Below are positions 1 through 11,261 of a stretch of DNA of 64,000 bases, piece after piece. The first letter of the stretch is position 1. The number at the start of each line of letters is the position of its first letter. This DNA comes from Streptomyces atratus. GTDB lineage: Bacteria; Actinomycetota; Actinomycetes; Streptomycetales; Streptomycetaceae. The notes below the pieces were generated by a model. The model was not told the DNA's origin, ran no database searches, and saw nothing but the letters and a program-made list of their open reading frames with translations. The stretch covers positions 365,800-429,799 of the forward strand of contig NZ_FPJO01000003.1 of assembly GCF_900119365.1 (NCBI RefSeq). Direction: 5' to 3'. The position numbers were made by a program, and so were the translations under genes.

Positions 1-1
1 C

Positions 2-424
2 TGGACGTACAGCGAGATCGCCAACCGCTCGATCAACGGCACGCTGGTCCGTTCCATCAACACCACCGTCGTGGCCCTGCTCCCCGTCGCCGGTCTGCTC
101 TTCATCGGCGGTGGCGTCCTCGGCGCCGGCATGCTGAACGACATCTCGCTGTCGCTGTTCGTCGGCCTCGCGGCCGGTGCGTACTCCTCGATCTTCATTG
201 CCACCCCGCTCGTCGCCGACCTCAAGGAACGCGACCCGCAGATGAAGGCCCTGAAGAAGCGGGTCCTCGCCAAGCGCGCGGCAGCCGCCGCCAAGGGCGA
301 GTCCGCCGAGGACGACCCGTCGGACGACGGCTTCCCGCAGGACGCCGCCCCCGCCGCCGCGGTCGTCGGCCAGCGCCAGCAGCCCCCCAGGGGTCATGGC
401 CGGACCCCGGGGAAGCGTCGATGA
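2..424 (+). CDS. secF: Protein translocase subunit SecF, C-terminal part
   Basis: This is the 3' end of secF, cut by the window edge; the frame is open from base 2. The last ~140 residues hold two hydrophobic segments (roughly residues 17-40 and 47-68 of the fragment) separated by a short NDIS turn. They match the last two membrane helices of SecF, and a charged Ala/Lys/Pro-rich cytoplasmic tail follows. SecF works with SecD at the SecYEG channel, using the proton-motive force to help proteins emerge outside. The call rests on this membrane pattern and on the position just before apt and relA, the usual Streptomyces order. The stop overlaps the apt start (ATGA), so the two are probably co-translated. 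secD should lie upstream of the window. Confidence 0.9.
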   Translation, partial: WTYSEIANRSINGTLVRSINTTVVALLPVAGLLFIGGGVLGAGMLNDISLSLFVGLAAGAYSSIFIATPLVADLKERDPQMKALKKRVLAKRAAAAAKGESAEDDPSDDGFPQDAAPAAAVVGQRQQPPRGHGRTPGKRR

Positions 425-972
425 CCAGCACCACCGAGAGCACCCGCGAGCTCCTGCTCAGCCGGATCCGCGACATCCCGGACTACCCGAAGCCGGGTGT
501 GCTGTTCAAGGACATCACCCCGCTGCTCGCGGACCCGGCGGCGTTCGCGGCCCTCACCGACACCCTCGCGGAGCTGTGCGTACGGCACGGCGCCACGAAG
601 GTCGTCGGCCTGGAGGCGCGCGGCTTCATTCTGGCCGCCCCGGTCGCGGTCCGGGCCGGGCTCGGCTTCGTACCCGTCCGTAAGGCGGGCAAGCTGCCCG
701 GAGCCACGCTCAGCCAGGCGTACGAGCTGGAGTACGGCACCGCCGAGATCGAGATCCACGCGGGGGACCTGTCCGCCGACGACCGGATCATGGTCATCGA
801 CGACGTCCTCGCCACCGGCGGCACCGCCGAGGCCTCGCTGGAGCTGATCCGGCGGGCCGGTGCCGAGGTCGCGGGCGTCGCGGTCCTCATGGAGCTCGGC
901 TTCCTGGACGGCCGTGCCCGGCTGGAACAGGGTCTGGCGGACGCTCCGCTGGAGGCGCTAATCCGCGTGTGA
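421..972 (+). CDS. apt: Adenine phosphoribosyltransferase
   Basis: Cytosolic purine-salvage enzyme of 183 residues, the usual length, which makes AMP and pyrophosphate from adenine and PRPP. The PRPP-binding loop VMVIDDVLATGGT-like segment (seen as IMVIDDVLATGGT) is at about residues 122-134. The N-terminal block PDYPKPGVLFKDITPLL and the GLEARGF segment are typical of bacterial Apt. The ATG overlaps the secF stop by four bases, which points to translational coupling. Next to relA the gene links adenine salvage with (p)ppGpp metabolism, a neighbourhood conserved in streptomycetes. A hairpin terminator follows the stop directly. Confidence 0.97.
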   Translation: MTSTTESTRELLLSRIRDIPDYPKPGVLFKDITPLLADPAAFAALTDTLAELCVRHGATKVVGLEARGFILAAPVAVRAGLGFVPVRKAGKLPGATLSQAYELEYGTAEIEIHAGDLSADDRIMVIDDVLATGGTAEASLELIRRAGAEVAGVAVLMELGFLDGRARLEQGLADAPLEALIRV

Positions 973-984
973 GTACCGCATGTA

Positions 985-1023
985 CGAATCGGGTGTCCAG
1001 GATTTTTTTGGGCGCCCGATTCG
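985..1023 (+). terminator. Terminator after apt
   Basis: A hairpin 13 bases after the apt stop. Its arms are CGAATCGGGTGTCC and GGGCGCCCGATTCG (14 pairs including two G-U), and the loop is T-rich. It should end the secDF-apt transcript. Confidence 0.75.
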
Positions 1024-1096
1024 CGTTTGCGCATCAGTATCACTATTGAGCTCGAGAGTGGCTCAAAAATCGATGACAGATTATGTGGCTACCTGA

Positions 1097-1351
1097 TTGG
1101 ATCTTCCTGATGCCGCTGCTTGGCATCTCAACGGGAGGAACCATTTCAAGGGCATGAAGATGGTCTACGCCTGGAAGGTCTTCAAGGGGGGCAGCATCTG
1201 TGTGAAGGCCAAGGGCTTCAATTCCAAGGGGAAGAAGACCTGGTACGACGCCGGCTGCGGGAAGAGCGGCAAGATAACGGTGCCGTGGGGCAACGTTGCC
1301 GCGAACAAGGAGATGAAGGTCAAGGGGGCAGCCCTCTTGCGGTGGAGCTGA
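1097..1351 (+). CDS. Small protein, probable truncated remnant of a secreted-protein family
   Basis: An 84-codon frame lies between apt and relA, where streptomycetes usually have none. The open frame begins just after a TGA at 1094, so TTG at 1097 is the first possible start. ATG at 1154, preceded by GGGAGG at about 13 bases, is an alternative. The product is Lys/Gly/Trp-rich with two Cys (ICVKAKGF and DAGCGKSG) and a VPWGNV motif. From memory this layout resembles short extracellular Streptomyces proteins, but no signal peptide is present here. Upstream DNA is less G+C-rich than its neighbours. I infer a 5'-truncated or horizontally acquired fragment; the function is unknown. Confidence 0.4.
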   Translation: MDLPDAAAWHLNGRNHFKGMKMVYAWKVFKGGSICVKAKGFNSKGKKTWYDAGCGKSGKITVPWGNVAANKEMKVKGAALLRWS

Positions 1352-1682
1352 GGCATCGCCCGACTCCGGTCGGGCCCACGTGCGGCGACCCGCGGTACTG
1401 ACGGGGCAGGATAGGAGGGGGCGGGGTCTCTCCGCCCTCACCGTCTGAGCTACGCGCCCCGAATGCGAGCACTTGATGGGCACTGCACGGCTGGGCGGGG
1501 CCGGTCCCCGGCCCAACGGCACACGAGGGCTATTGCCACACCCGCAGACAAAGGACGGGCACCCGGGAACAACCGGGTGCCCGTCCCGCGTTGTCAGGAG
1601 TCTCACGGTCCCCGGGCGAGGACCGGCCGCAGGGTCGATACGATGGCCTCTCCGGGTACCCGGATCCGCACGAGGAGCGCTC
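1352..1682. other. Intergenic region before relA
   Basis: These 331 bases separate the small orf from the relA start. Apart from the strong hairpin at 1553-1586, I see no supported gene. Open frames running through it are extensions of relA with the wrong start or antisense shadows. Confidence 0.5.
1553..1586. terminator. Strong hairpin upstream of relA
   Basis: Nearly perfect inverted repeat GGACGGGCACCCGG / CCGGGTGCCCGTCC with a 6-base centre, about 100 bases before the relA start. There is no T run. It could end transcription from the small orf or act as an attenuator or leader structure of relA. Confidence 0.55.
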
Positions 1683-4262
<2,580 letters not shown>

Positions 4263-4274
4263 CACACATACGGA

Positions 4275-4310
4275 AAAGGGGCTCCCGTACCCATGTACGG
4301 GAGCCCCTTT
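4275..4310. terminator. Bidirectional terminator between relA and the DUF349 gene
   Basis: Perfect 16-bp inverted repeat AAAGGGGCTCCCGTAC / GTACGGGAGCCCCTTT with a CCAT loop and A/T at both outer ends. It lies between two convergent genes and can serve both strands. Confidence 0.85.
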
Positions 4311-4335
4311 CCTTTGCGGTGCCTGCCTCAGGGCC

Positions 4336-5565
4336 TCAGCCGCCGAACTCCTCGAGCCCCTTCAGCGCCTGGTCCAGCAGCGCCTGCCGGCCCTCCAGCT
4401 CCTTGGCCAGCTTGTCGGCGCGGGCGTTGTTGCCCGAGGCGCGGGCCGTGTCGATCTGCGTACGCAGCTTGTCCACGGCCGCCTGGAGCTGACCGGTCAG
4501 ACCCGCGGCGCGTGCCCGCGCCTCGGGGTTCGTCCGCCGCCACTCCGACTCCTCGGCCTCCTGGAGCGCCCGCTCCACCGTGTGCATCCGCCCCTCGACC
4601 TTCGGGCGGGAGTCACGCGGTACGTGGCCGATGGCCTCCCAGCGCTCGTTGATGGCCCGGAACGCGGCTCTGGCCGCCTTCAGGTCCTTCACCGGCACCA
4701 GTCGCTCGGCCTCGACGGCGAGCTCCTCCTTGAGCTTGAGGTTCTCGCCCTGCTCCGCGTCCCGCTCCGCGAAGACCTCGCTGCGGGCGGCGAAGAAGAC
4801 GTCCTGGGCACCGCGGAAGCGGTTCCACAGATCGTCCTCGGCCTCGCGCTGGGCGCGGCCCGCCGCCTTCCACTCCGTCATCAGGTCGCGGTAGCGGGCG
4901 GCCGTGGCCCCCCAGTCCGTGGAACCGGAGAGCGACTCCGCCTCGACGACCAGCTTCTCCTTGGCCTTGCGGGCCTCCTCGCGCTGGGCGTCCAACGATG
5001 CGAAGTGCGCCTTGCGGCGCTTGGAGAACGCCGAGCGGGCGTGCGAGAAGCGGTGCCACAGCTCGTCGTCGGACTTGCGGTCGAGCCGCGGCAGGCCCTT
5101 CCACGTGTCGACGAGCGCACGGAGCCGCTCGCCCGCGGAGCGCCACTGCTCGCTCTGCGCCAGCTCCTCGGCCTCGGCGACCAGGGCCTCCTTGGCGTGC
5201 TTCGCCTCGTCGGTCTGCTTCGCCTTCTGGGCCTTGCGCTCCTCGCGCCGCGAGTCGACCGTCGCGACGAGCGCGTCGAGCCGCTTGCGCAGCGCGTCGA
5301 GGTCACCGACGGCGTGATGCTCGTCCACCTGCAGACGCAGATGCTCGATGGCGGTCGTCGCGTCCTTCGCCGACAGGTCGGTGGTCTTCACCCGCCGTTC
5401 GAGGAGGCCGATCTCGACCACAATGCCCTCGTACTTGCGCTCGAAGTAGGCCAGAGCCTCCTCGGGGGAACCCGCCTGCCACGATCCGACGACCTGCTCG
5501 CCGTCGGCTGTCCGCACGTACACGGTGCCGGTCTCATCGACACGGCCCCACGGGTCGCTGCTCAC
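4336..5565 (-). CDS. DUF349 domain protein
   Basis: Predicted soluble, highly charged protein of 409 residues made mostly of Glu/Lys/Arg/Ala-rich helices, with repeated W-containing segments (EQWRSAGERLRALVDTWK, DWGATAARYRDLMTEWK, ARAAFRAINERWEAIGHV). These repeats, about 75-80 residues apart, are DUF349 repeats. The GTG at 5565 is preferred over upstream starts because GGAGGAG sits 7 bases before it and upstream codons read as non-coding. The N-terminus (GRVDETGTVYVRTADGEQVVG) is a conserved beta-rich head. The molecular function of the family is unknown. It is transcribed toward relA and ends at the shared terminator. Confidence 0.88.
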   Translation of the reverse strand: MSSDPWGRVDETGTVYVRTADGEQVVGSWQAGSPEEALAYFERKYEGIVVEIGLLERRVKTTDLSAKDATTAIEHLRLQVDEHHAVGDLDALRKRLDALVATVDSRREERKAQKAKQTDEAKHAKEALVAEAEELAQSEQWRSAGERLRALVDTWKGLPRLDRKSDDELWHRFSHARSAFSKRRKAHFASLDAQREEARKAKEKLVVEAESLSGSTDWGATAARYRDLMTEWKAAGRAQREAEDDLWNRFRGAQDVFFAARSEVFAERDAEQGENLKLKEELAVEAERLVPVKDLKAARAAFRAINERWEAIGHVPRDSRPKVEGRMHTVERALQEAEESEWRRTNPEARARAAGLTGQLQAAVDKLRTQIDTARASGNNARADKLAKELEGRQALLDQALKGLEEFGG

Positions 5566-5764
5566 AGCGCCTCCTCCACCTGATGCCCGCGAGAGGGTTC
5601 GCCCCCCTGGCATCGTCCACAGTTTCCTGGGGCGGGCAGCGCCCGCCCTGCACAACGCCAATCTAGGCGACCGGCCGCCCGGCTGTCCGCACTCAGCGCC
5701 GCCGAAAAAAATCCGGCCCGCGCCCGTCGTCACCGGACGGCCCGGTCCGGCCGCCCCGAGCCGG

Positions 5765-6553
5765 TCACGACTTGTCGACAGCGGCCTTCGAGATGTTCAC
5801 GGCCTTCTTCGGCGCACCGTCGGGGGCGCCGCCCTCCGCGCCCGCCGCACCGATGTCCTTGACGGCCTTCAGCGAGGCGTCGTCCATCGTGCCGAACGGG
5901 GTGTAGGTGGGCGGCAGCTTGCTGTCCTTGTACACCAGGAAGAACTGGCTGCCACCGGTGTGCGCCTGGCCGGTGTTCGCCATCGCCACCGTGCCCGCCG
6001 GGTAGGTGACCGTGCCGTCCTTGCCCGCCTTGCCCAGCGCGGTCAGGTTCTCGTCCGGGATCGTGTAGCCGGGGCCGCCCGTGCCGTCGCCCTTGGGGTC
6101 GCCGCACTGCAGGACGAAGATGTTCTGCGTGGTCAGCCGGTGGCACTTGGTGCCGTCGAAGAAGCCCTTGTCGGCCAGCGACTTGAAGGAGTTCGTGGTG
6201 TGCGGCGTCTTCGCCGCGTCCATCGTGAACGCGATGTCGCCCTGGCTCGTCTTGAGCGACATCTCGTACTCGGCCTTTTTGTCGATCTTCATCGCGGGCT
6301 CGGGCGCCTCGCTCTTCTTCGGCGACGCGCTGTCCGAAGGGCTCGCACTCGCGGCGGCGTCCGCCTTGTCCTTCTTGCCGTCGTCGTCGAGGGCGAGATA
6401 GGAGCCCACACCGATGACCGCCACCACGGCCACTGCGGACGCGATGACGACCGTCAGCCGCCTCGTCCTGCGGCGGGCCTCCTCCCGGCGCTGCTGCTGC
6501 CGCTCGAACTTCTCCCTGGCGAGCTGCCGCCGCCGCTGATCGCTGCTGACCAC
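5765..6553 (-). CDS. Membrane-anchored cyclophilin-type peptidyl-prolyl isomerase
   Basis: A 262-residue protein with a basic, Arg/Gln-rich cytoplasmic N-terminus, one membrane helix (~residues 34-54), a Ser/Ala/Lys-rich linker and a C-terminal cyclophilin domain (~100-262). In the domain, GDIAFTMDAAKTPHTTNSF, GFFDGTKCHRL, GGPGYTIPDENL, VAMANTGQAHTGGSQFFL and YTPFG follow the order of the prokaryotic cyclophilin fold, which speeds cis-trans isomerisation of Xaa-Pro bonds. The topology puts the domain outside the membrane. GTG at 6553 is preferred because AAGGAG lies 7-8 bases upstream; an in-frame ATG at 6691 would add an unlikely, promoter-containing extension. Several active-site positions are changed from the human-like pattern, as is common in the bacterial branch. 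Confidence 0.9.
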   Translation of the reverse strand: MVSSDQRRRQLAREKFERQQQRREEARRRTRRLTVVIASAVAVVAVIGVGSYLALDDDGKKDKADAAASASPSDSASPKKSEAPEPAMKIDKKAEYEMSLKTSQGDIAFTMDAAKTPHTTNSFKSLADKGFFDGTKCHRLTTQNIFVLQCGDPKGDGTGGPGYTIPDENLTALGKAGKDGTVTYPAGTVAMANTGQAHTGGSQFFLVYKDSKLPPTYTPFGTMDDASLKAVKDIGAAGAEGGAPDGAPKKAVNISKAAVDKS

Positions 6554-6702
6554 CGGGTGATCTCCTTGTAGGTCGTGTGATGGGGCCTTGGCTGCCCCGT
6601 ACCGTATATGGGTTAGCTGTGGAATGAGGAGCGCCGGTAGGCTCTGAACTGCCGCGACCTTCTCAGTCGCAATCCACCGTCGGACGACCATTAAGGACGA
6701 TC

Positions 6703-7389
6703 GTGCTCATTGCCGGGTTCCCCGCAGGGGCCTGGGGGACCAACTGTTATCTGGTCGCCCCGGCCGCAGGCGAGGAGTGCGTGATCATCGACCCGGGCCA
6801 CCAGGCCGCGGCCGGAGTCGAGGAAGCGCTGAAGAAGCATCGGCTGAAGCCCGTCGCCGTCGTACTGACCCACGGCCACATCGACCATGTCGCCTCGGTC
6901 GTCCCGGTGTGCGGCGCGCACGACGTCCCTGCCTGGATCCACCCGGAGGACCGGTACATGATGAGCGACCCGGAGAAGGCCCTCGGCCGCTCCATCGGGA
7001 TGCCGCTCATGGGCGAGCTGACGGTGGGGGAGCCGGACGACGTCAAGGAACTGAGTGACGGCGCCCGGCTGAAGCTGGCCGGTCTGGAGTTCGGTGTCGC
7101 GCATGCGCCCGGCCATACCAAGGGGTCGGTGACGTTCAGGATGCCCGAGGCCGCGGATGTTCCGCAGATCCTCTTCTCGGGCGACCTGCTCTTCGCCGGC
7201 TCCGTCGGACGCACCGACCTGCCCGGCGGCGACCACGCCGAGCTGCTCGAGTCGCTGGCCCGTGTGTGCCTGCCGCTCGACGACTCGACCGTGGTGCTGT
7301 CCGGCCACGGCCCCCAGACGACCATCGGCCGCGAGCGCGCCTCGAATCCGTATCTGCACGGTATGGACGCGCCCCGACGAGGAATGTGA
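6703..7389 (+). CDS. Metallo-beta-lactamase-fold hydrolase, glyoxalase II-like
   Basis: A 228-residue cytosolic protein with the signature THGHIDH (~residues 56-62), a further metal His in [13 protein letters not shown] (~131-143), Asp in [16 protein letters not shown] and a final His in LSGHGPQT. This is the full two-metal site of the glyoxalase II-like branch of the fold. The exact substrate cannot be read from sequence; thioesters such as S-lactoyl conjugates or related thiol adducts are candidates. The start is GTG at 6703. The gene is divergent from the cyclophilin gene, with ~150 bases between them for both promoters, and is followed after 13 bases by hisS. Confidence 0.88.
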   Translation: MLIAGFPAGAWGTNCYLVAPAAGEECVIIDPGHQAAAGVEEALKKHRLKPVAVVLTHGHIDHVASVVPVCGAHDVPAWIHPEDRYMMSDPEKALGRSIGMPLMGELTVGEPDDVKELSDGARLKLAGLEFGVAHAPGHTKGSVTFRMPEAADVPQILFSGDLLFAGSVGRTDLPGGDHAELLESLARVCLPLDDSTVVLSGHGPQTTIGRERASNPYLHGMDAPRRGM

Positions 7390-7402
7390 CGAGAGACATC
7401 CC

Positions 7403-8665
7403 GTGAGCACTTTCAAGGCCCCCAAGGGTACGTACGACCTGACCCCGCCCGACTCCGCCAAGTACCTCGCGGTGCGCGAGGCCATCGCCGCACCCCTGAA
7501 GGACTCCGGCTACGGCTACATCGAGACCCCCGGCTTCGAGGACGTCGCGCTCTTCTCGCGCGGTGTCGGTGAGTCCACCGACATCGTGACCAAGGAGATG
7601 TACACCCTCACCACCAAGGGCGGCTCCCAGCTGGCACTGCGCCCCGAGGGCACCGCCTCCGTGCTCCGCGCCGCACTGGAGGCCAACCTCCACAAGCTCG
7701 GCAACCTGCCCGTGAAGCTCTGGTACTCCGGCTCGTACTACCGCTACGAGCGCCCGCAGAAGGGCCGATACCGGCACTTCTCGCAGGTCGGTGCCGAGGC
7801 GATCGGCGCCGAGGACCCGGCGCTGGACGCCGAGCTGATCATCCTGGCCGACCAGGCGTACCGCGCGCTGGGCCTGCGGAACTTCCGCATCCTGCTCAAC
7901 TCGCTGGGCGACAAGGAGTGCCGCCCCGTCTACCGGGACGCCCTCCAGGGCTTCCTGCGAGAGCTCGACCTGGACGAGGAGACCCGCCGCCGCATCGAGA
8001 TCAACCCGCTCCGGGTCCTGGACGACAAGCGGCCCGAGGTACAGAAGCAGCTGACCGGCGCCCCGGTGCTGCGCGACTACCTCTGCGACGCCTGCAAGGC
8101 GTACCACGAGGAGGTGCGCGACCTGCTCTCCGCGGCAGGGGTGGTGTACGAGGACGACGAGAAGCTCGTGCGCGGCCTCGACTACTACACCCGCACGACC
8201 TTCGAGTTCGTCCACGACGGGCTCGGCTCGCAGTCCGCGGTGGGCGGCGGCGGCCGCTACGACGGTCTGTCCGAGATGATCGGCGGACCGGCGCTCCCGT
8301 CGGTCGGCTGGGCGCTCGGCGTGGACCGTACGGTGCTCGCGCTGGAGGCGGAGGGGATCGAGCTCGAACTGCCCGCCGCCACCAGTGTCTTCGCGGTGCC
8401 GCTCGGCGAGGAGGCCCGCCGGGTGCTCTTCGGCATCGTCACGCAGCTGCGCCGCGAGGGTGTGGCGGCGGACTTCGCGTACGGGAACCGCGGCCTCAAG
8501 GGCGCGATGAAGAGCGCGAACCGGTCGGGAGCCCGCTTCACGATCGTCGCGGGCGAGCGCGACCTGGCCGAGGGCGTCGTCCAGCTCAAGGACATGGAGT
8601 CCGGCGAGCAGACGCCCGTGTCCCTGAGCGACGTGGCCGGGACGATCCGCGAGCGTCTGACCTAG
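7403..8665 (+). CDS. hisS: Histidyl-tRNA synthetase
   Basis: Class II aminoacyl-tRNA synthetase of 420 residues, which charges tRNA-His. It opens with [15 protein letters not shown]. Motif 2 is [19 protein letters not shown] (~113). The histidine-specific block is [13 protein letters not shown] (~256), followed by [12 protein letters not shown]. Motif 3 is [17 protein letters not shown] (~300). The C-terminal ~90 residues form the anticodon-binding domain. GTG at 7403 is chosen because homologues begin MSTFKAPKG and it follows the preceding gene closely. It is probably cotranscribed with the metallo-hydrolase. Confidence 0.97.
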   Translation: MSTFKAPKGTYDLTPPDSAKYLAVREAIAAPLKDSGYGYIETPGFEDVALFSRGVGESTDIVTKEMYTLTTKGGSQLALRPEGTASVLRAALEANLHKLGNLPVKLWYSGSYYRYERPQKGRYRHFSQVGAEAIGAEDPALDAELIILADQAYRALGLRNFRILLNSLGDKECRPVYRDALQGFLRELDLDEETRRRIEINPLRVLDDKRPEVQKQLTGAPVLRDYLCDACKAYHEEVRDLLSAAGVVYEDDEKLVRGLDYYTRTTFEFVHDGLGSQSAVGGGGRYDGLSEMIGGPALPSVGWALGVDRTVLALEAEGIELELPAATSVFAVPLGEEARRVLFGIVTQLRREGVAADFAYGNRGLKGAMKSANRSGARFTIVAGERDLAEGVVQLKDMESGEQTPVSLSDVAGTIRERLT

Positions 8666-9134
8666 GCCGTGTCCGGGGTGGCAGGCGGGCGGATTCCCGT
8701 TCCGCCGGCCATCCCGGACAGCCGTCGCGTCAACCCGGCGGGTGCGGATTCACCCTGCCGGACGATGTCGGCCGGGAATGCCAACGGCAGTCGGTGTGGG
8801 CCGGATCGACGCCGAGCACCGGCACGGCCCCCTCGTCACGGCTTCCGCGAGCGTGCTCTTCCCACCCTGACCGGCGCCCGGACACTGACGGCTTCGCCCT
8901 GCCGGATCCCAGGTCCGGGCCGTCGACGGCGGCCAGTTGGCCCCAGCACTTCCCCGGGTCGCGTACCTCCGCCGCGAGTCCGGCCATCGCACAGAGCATC
9001 TTCCGGACCTCTGAGTTCCGTGCCGGCCGTGCGCAGACCTTGAGTACACCTTTATGTCCATCGAACAGAGGACCGGTGCCGTGGTACGGCACAATGACCG
9101 TGCCCAGCAGGCCACTCACTGATGGAACGGCGAT
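8666..9134. other. Gene-poor intergenic region between hisS and the VKOR-family gene
   Basis: These 469 bases have no frame I would defend as a gene. Open frames on both strands are Arg/Pro-rich, lack ribosome binding sites and show no conserved motif. Low-complexity Pro/Arg translation is typical of non-coding high-G+C DNA. One inverted repeat (9076-9092) is close to the next gene. A decayed gene cannot be excluded. Confidence 0.5.
9076..9092. promoter_or_regulatory. Inverted repeat upstream of the VKOR-family gene
   Basis: Perfect 7-bp inverted repeat GTGCCGT-GGT-ACGGCAC centred about 51 bases before the start codon of the membrane oxidoreductase gene. Size and position fit an operator. 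No regulator is identified. Confidence 0.35.
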
Positions 9135-9770
9135 ATGACGACTGCAGCGGTTGACCATCCCTCCTCCGAACAGGACGAGGACGGCGGGAAGAAGACCATC
9201 GGCGGCAGCCGGGCGCTCGCACTGCTGCTGGTGATCACCGGCGCCGCCGGGCTCCTCGCCGCCTGGATCATCACGATCGACAAGTTCAAGTTGCTGGAGG
9301 ACCCCAACTTCACACCGGGGTGCAGCCTCAACCCAGTTGTCGCGTGCAGCAACATCATGAAGAGCGACCAGGCGGCCGCCTTCGGCTTCCCGAACCCGAT
9401 GCTCGGCATGGCCACCTACCCCGTGATCATCGGGATCGGACTGGCGCTGCTCGCGGGCGCCCGCTTCCGCAGCTGGTACTGGCTCGGGATGAACGCCGGC
9501 ACACTGTTCGGCGTCGGCTTCTGCACCTGGCTCCAGTACCAGTCGCTCTACGACATCAACTCGCTCTGCCTCTGGTGCTGCCTGGCCTGGGTCGCCACGA
9601 TCTTCATGTTCTGCTACGTCACCACGCACAACATCAAGCACCGGATCATTCCCGCGCCGAACTGGCTGCGCAACGGACTCACGGAGTTCCACTGGGTGCC
9701 GCCGGTCCTGTGGGTCGGCATCATCGGCATGCTGATCCTGACCCGCTGGTGGGACTTCTGGACCCGCTGA
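9135..9770 (+). CDS. Vitamin K epoxide reductase family membrane protein
   Basis: Integral membrane oxidoreductase of 211 residues. After a polar N-terminus (~25 residues) come four to five hydrophobic helices. Two cysteine sites are visible. CSLNPVVAC (~residues 62-70) is the shuttle pair of the VKOR family, followed by FPNPMLG. SLCLWCC (~142-148) carries the active CXXC next to the quinone pocket. The family oxidises thiol partners such as DsbA-like thioredoxins and passes electrons to menaquinone, driving disulfide formation outside the membrane. No fused thioredoxin domain is present and no DsbA-like partner is adjacent. ATG at 9135 is the only good start. Confidence 0.92.
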   Translation: MTTAAVDHPSSEQDEDGGKKTIGGSRALALLLVITGAAGLLAAWIITIDKFKLLEDPNFTPGCSLNPVVACSNIMKSDQAAAFGFPNPMLGMATYPVIIGIGLALLAGARFRSWYWLGMNAGTLFGVGFCTWLQYQSLYDINSLCLWCCLAWVATIFMFCYVTTHNIKHRIIPAPNWLRNGLTEFHWVPPVLWVGIIGMLILTRWWDFWTR

Positions 9771-9841
9771 CCGGATCACTCCTGCCTCAGGGGCGACCGG
9801 GCCCGGCAGGGATGTCAGTGCCGTGACATAGGCTTCAAAAC

Positions 9842-11224
9842 GTGGAGCCCGACCTCTTTACCGCAGCCGCCGAAGACCGCCAGGAGAAGGACCCGTCCAG
9901 CAGCCCGCTGGCTGTCCGGATGCGCCCGCGCACCCTCGACGAGGTCGTCGGCCAGCAGCATCTGCTCAAGCCGGGCTCGCCGCTGCGCCGCCTCGTCGGC
10001 GAGGGGAACGGCGGGCCGGCGGGCCCGTCGTCGGTCATCCTCTGGGGCCCGCCCGGCATCGGGAAGACGACTCTGGCGTACGTGGTCAGCAAGGCCACCA
10101 ACAAGCGCTTCGTCGAGCTCTCCGCGATCACCGCGGGCGTGAAGGAGGTCCGCGCCGTCATCGAGGGTGCCCGCCGCGCCACCGGTGGCTACGGCAAGGA
10201 GACCGTCCTCTTCCTCGACGAGATCCACCGCTTCTCCAAGGCGCAGCAGGACTCCCTGCTCCCGGCAGTGGAGAACCGCTGGGTGACGCTGATCGCGGCG
10301 ACCACAGAGAATCCGTATTTCTCGATCATCTCGCCCCTGCTGTCCCGCTCGCTGCTGCTCACCCTGGAATCGCTCACCGACGACGATCTGCGCGGTCTGC
10401 TCAGGCGCGCTCTGGCCGACGAGCGCGGGCTCGGCGGCGCGGTGACGCTGCCGGAGGAGGCCGAGGCGCATCTGCTGCGGATCGCGGGCGGCGACGCCCG
10501 CCGGGCGCTGACGGCCCTGGAGGCCGCGGCCGGTGCCGCGCTGTCCAAGCAGGAGAAGGAGATCAGCCTCCTGACCCTGGAGGAGACCGTCGACCGCGCG
10601 GCCGTCAAGTACGACCGGGACGGCGACCAGCACTACGACGTGGCGAGCGCGCTCATCAAGTCCATCCGCGGTTCCGACGTGGATGCCGCACTGCACTACC
10701 TGGCCCGGATGATCGAGGCGGGGGAGGACCCCCGGTTCATCGGCCGACGGCTGATGATCTCGGCCAGTGAGGACATCGGCCTCGCCGACCCCACGGCGCT
10801 GCCCACCGCTGTGGCGGCCGCCCAGGCGGTCGCCATGATCGGTTTCCCGGAGGCGGCGCTCATCCTGAGCCACGCCACCATCGCCCTGGCCCTCGCCCCC
10901 AAGTCCAACGCGGCGACGCTCGCGATCTCCGCCGCCCAGGAAGACGTGCGCAACGGCCTCGCGGGCCCCGTCCCGGCCCATCTGCGCGACGGTCACTACA
11001 AGGGCGCCGCCAAGCTGGGCCACGCCCAGGGCTATGTGTATCCGCACGACGTCCCCGGCGGGATCGCCGCCCAGCAGTACGCACCGGACGCGGTACGCGA
11101 CAAGCACTACTACCGGCCCACGCGCTACGGCGCGGAGGCGCGCTACGCCGATGTGGTGGAGCGGGTCCGCGAGCGGCTCGGCCGCACGGCCGGCGACGGC
11201 GGCTCCGGGCGGTCCGAGGGCTGA
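9842..11224 (+). CDS. rarA: Replication-associated recombination protein A (RarA/MgsA)
   Basis: AAA+ ATPase of 460 residues of the RarA/WRNIP1 family, which acts at stalled replication forks and is related to clamp loaders. It shows [15 protein letters not shown] at the start of the AAA module, Walker [11 protein letters not shown] (~69-78), Walker [11 protein letters not shown] (~121-130), sensor region [11 protein letters not shown], and a C-terminal tetramerisation part including [19 protein letters not shown] and [14 protein letters not shown] helices (seen as [10 protein letters not shown]). GTG at 9842 gives the usual N-terminus [12 protein letters not shown]. It converges on the DUF2470 gene with only 37 bases between the stop codons. 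Confidence 0.95.
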   Translation: MEPDLFTAAAEDRQEKDPSSSPLAVRMRPRTLDEVVGQQHLLKPGSPLRRLVGEGNGGPAGPSSVILWGPPGIGKTTLAYVVSKATNKRFVELSAITAGVKEVRAVIEGARRATGGYGKETVLFLDEIHRFSKAQQDSLLPAVENRWVTLIAATTENPYFSIISPLLSRSLLLTLESLTDDDLRGLLRRALADERGLGGAVTLPEEAEAHLLRIAGGDARRALTALEAAAGAALSKQEKEISLLTLEETVDRAAVKYDRDGDQHYDVASALIKSIRGSDVDAALHYLARMIEAGEDPRFIGRRLMISASEDIGLADPTALPTAVAAAQAVAMIGFPEAALILSHATIALALAPKSNAATLAISAAQEDVRNGLAGPVPAHLRDGHYKGAAKLGHAQGYVYPHDVPGGIAAQQYAPDAVRDKHYYRPTRYGAEARYADVVERVRERLGRTAGDGGSGRSEG

Positions 11225-11261
11225 GAGGAGGGCTGAGAGCGGGCGGGAGCCGCGCCCCCGT

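Noticed and set aside
8669..9115. Open frames on both strands between hisS and the VKOR gene
   Set aside because: They are Arg/Pro/Ser-rich with no motif, and no start has a Shine-Dalgarno. I treat them as non-coding high-G+C DNA.
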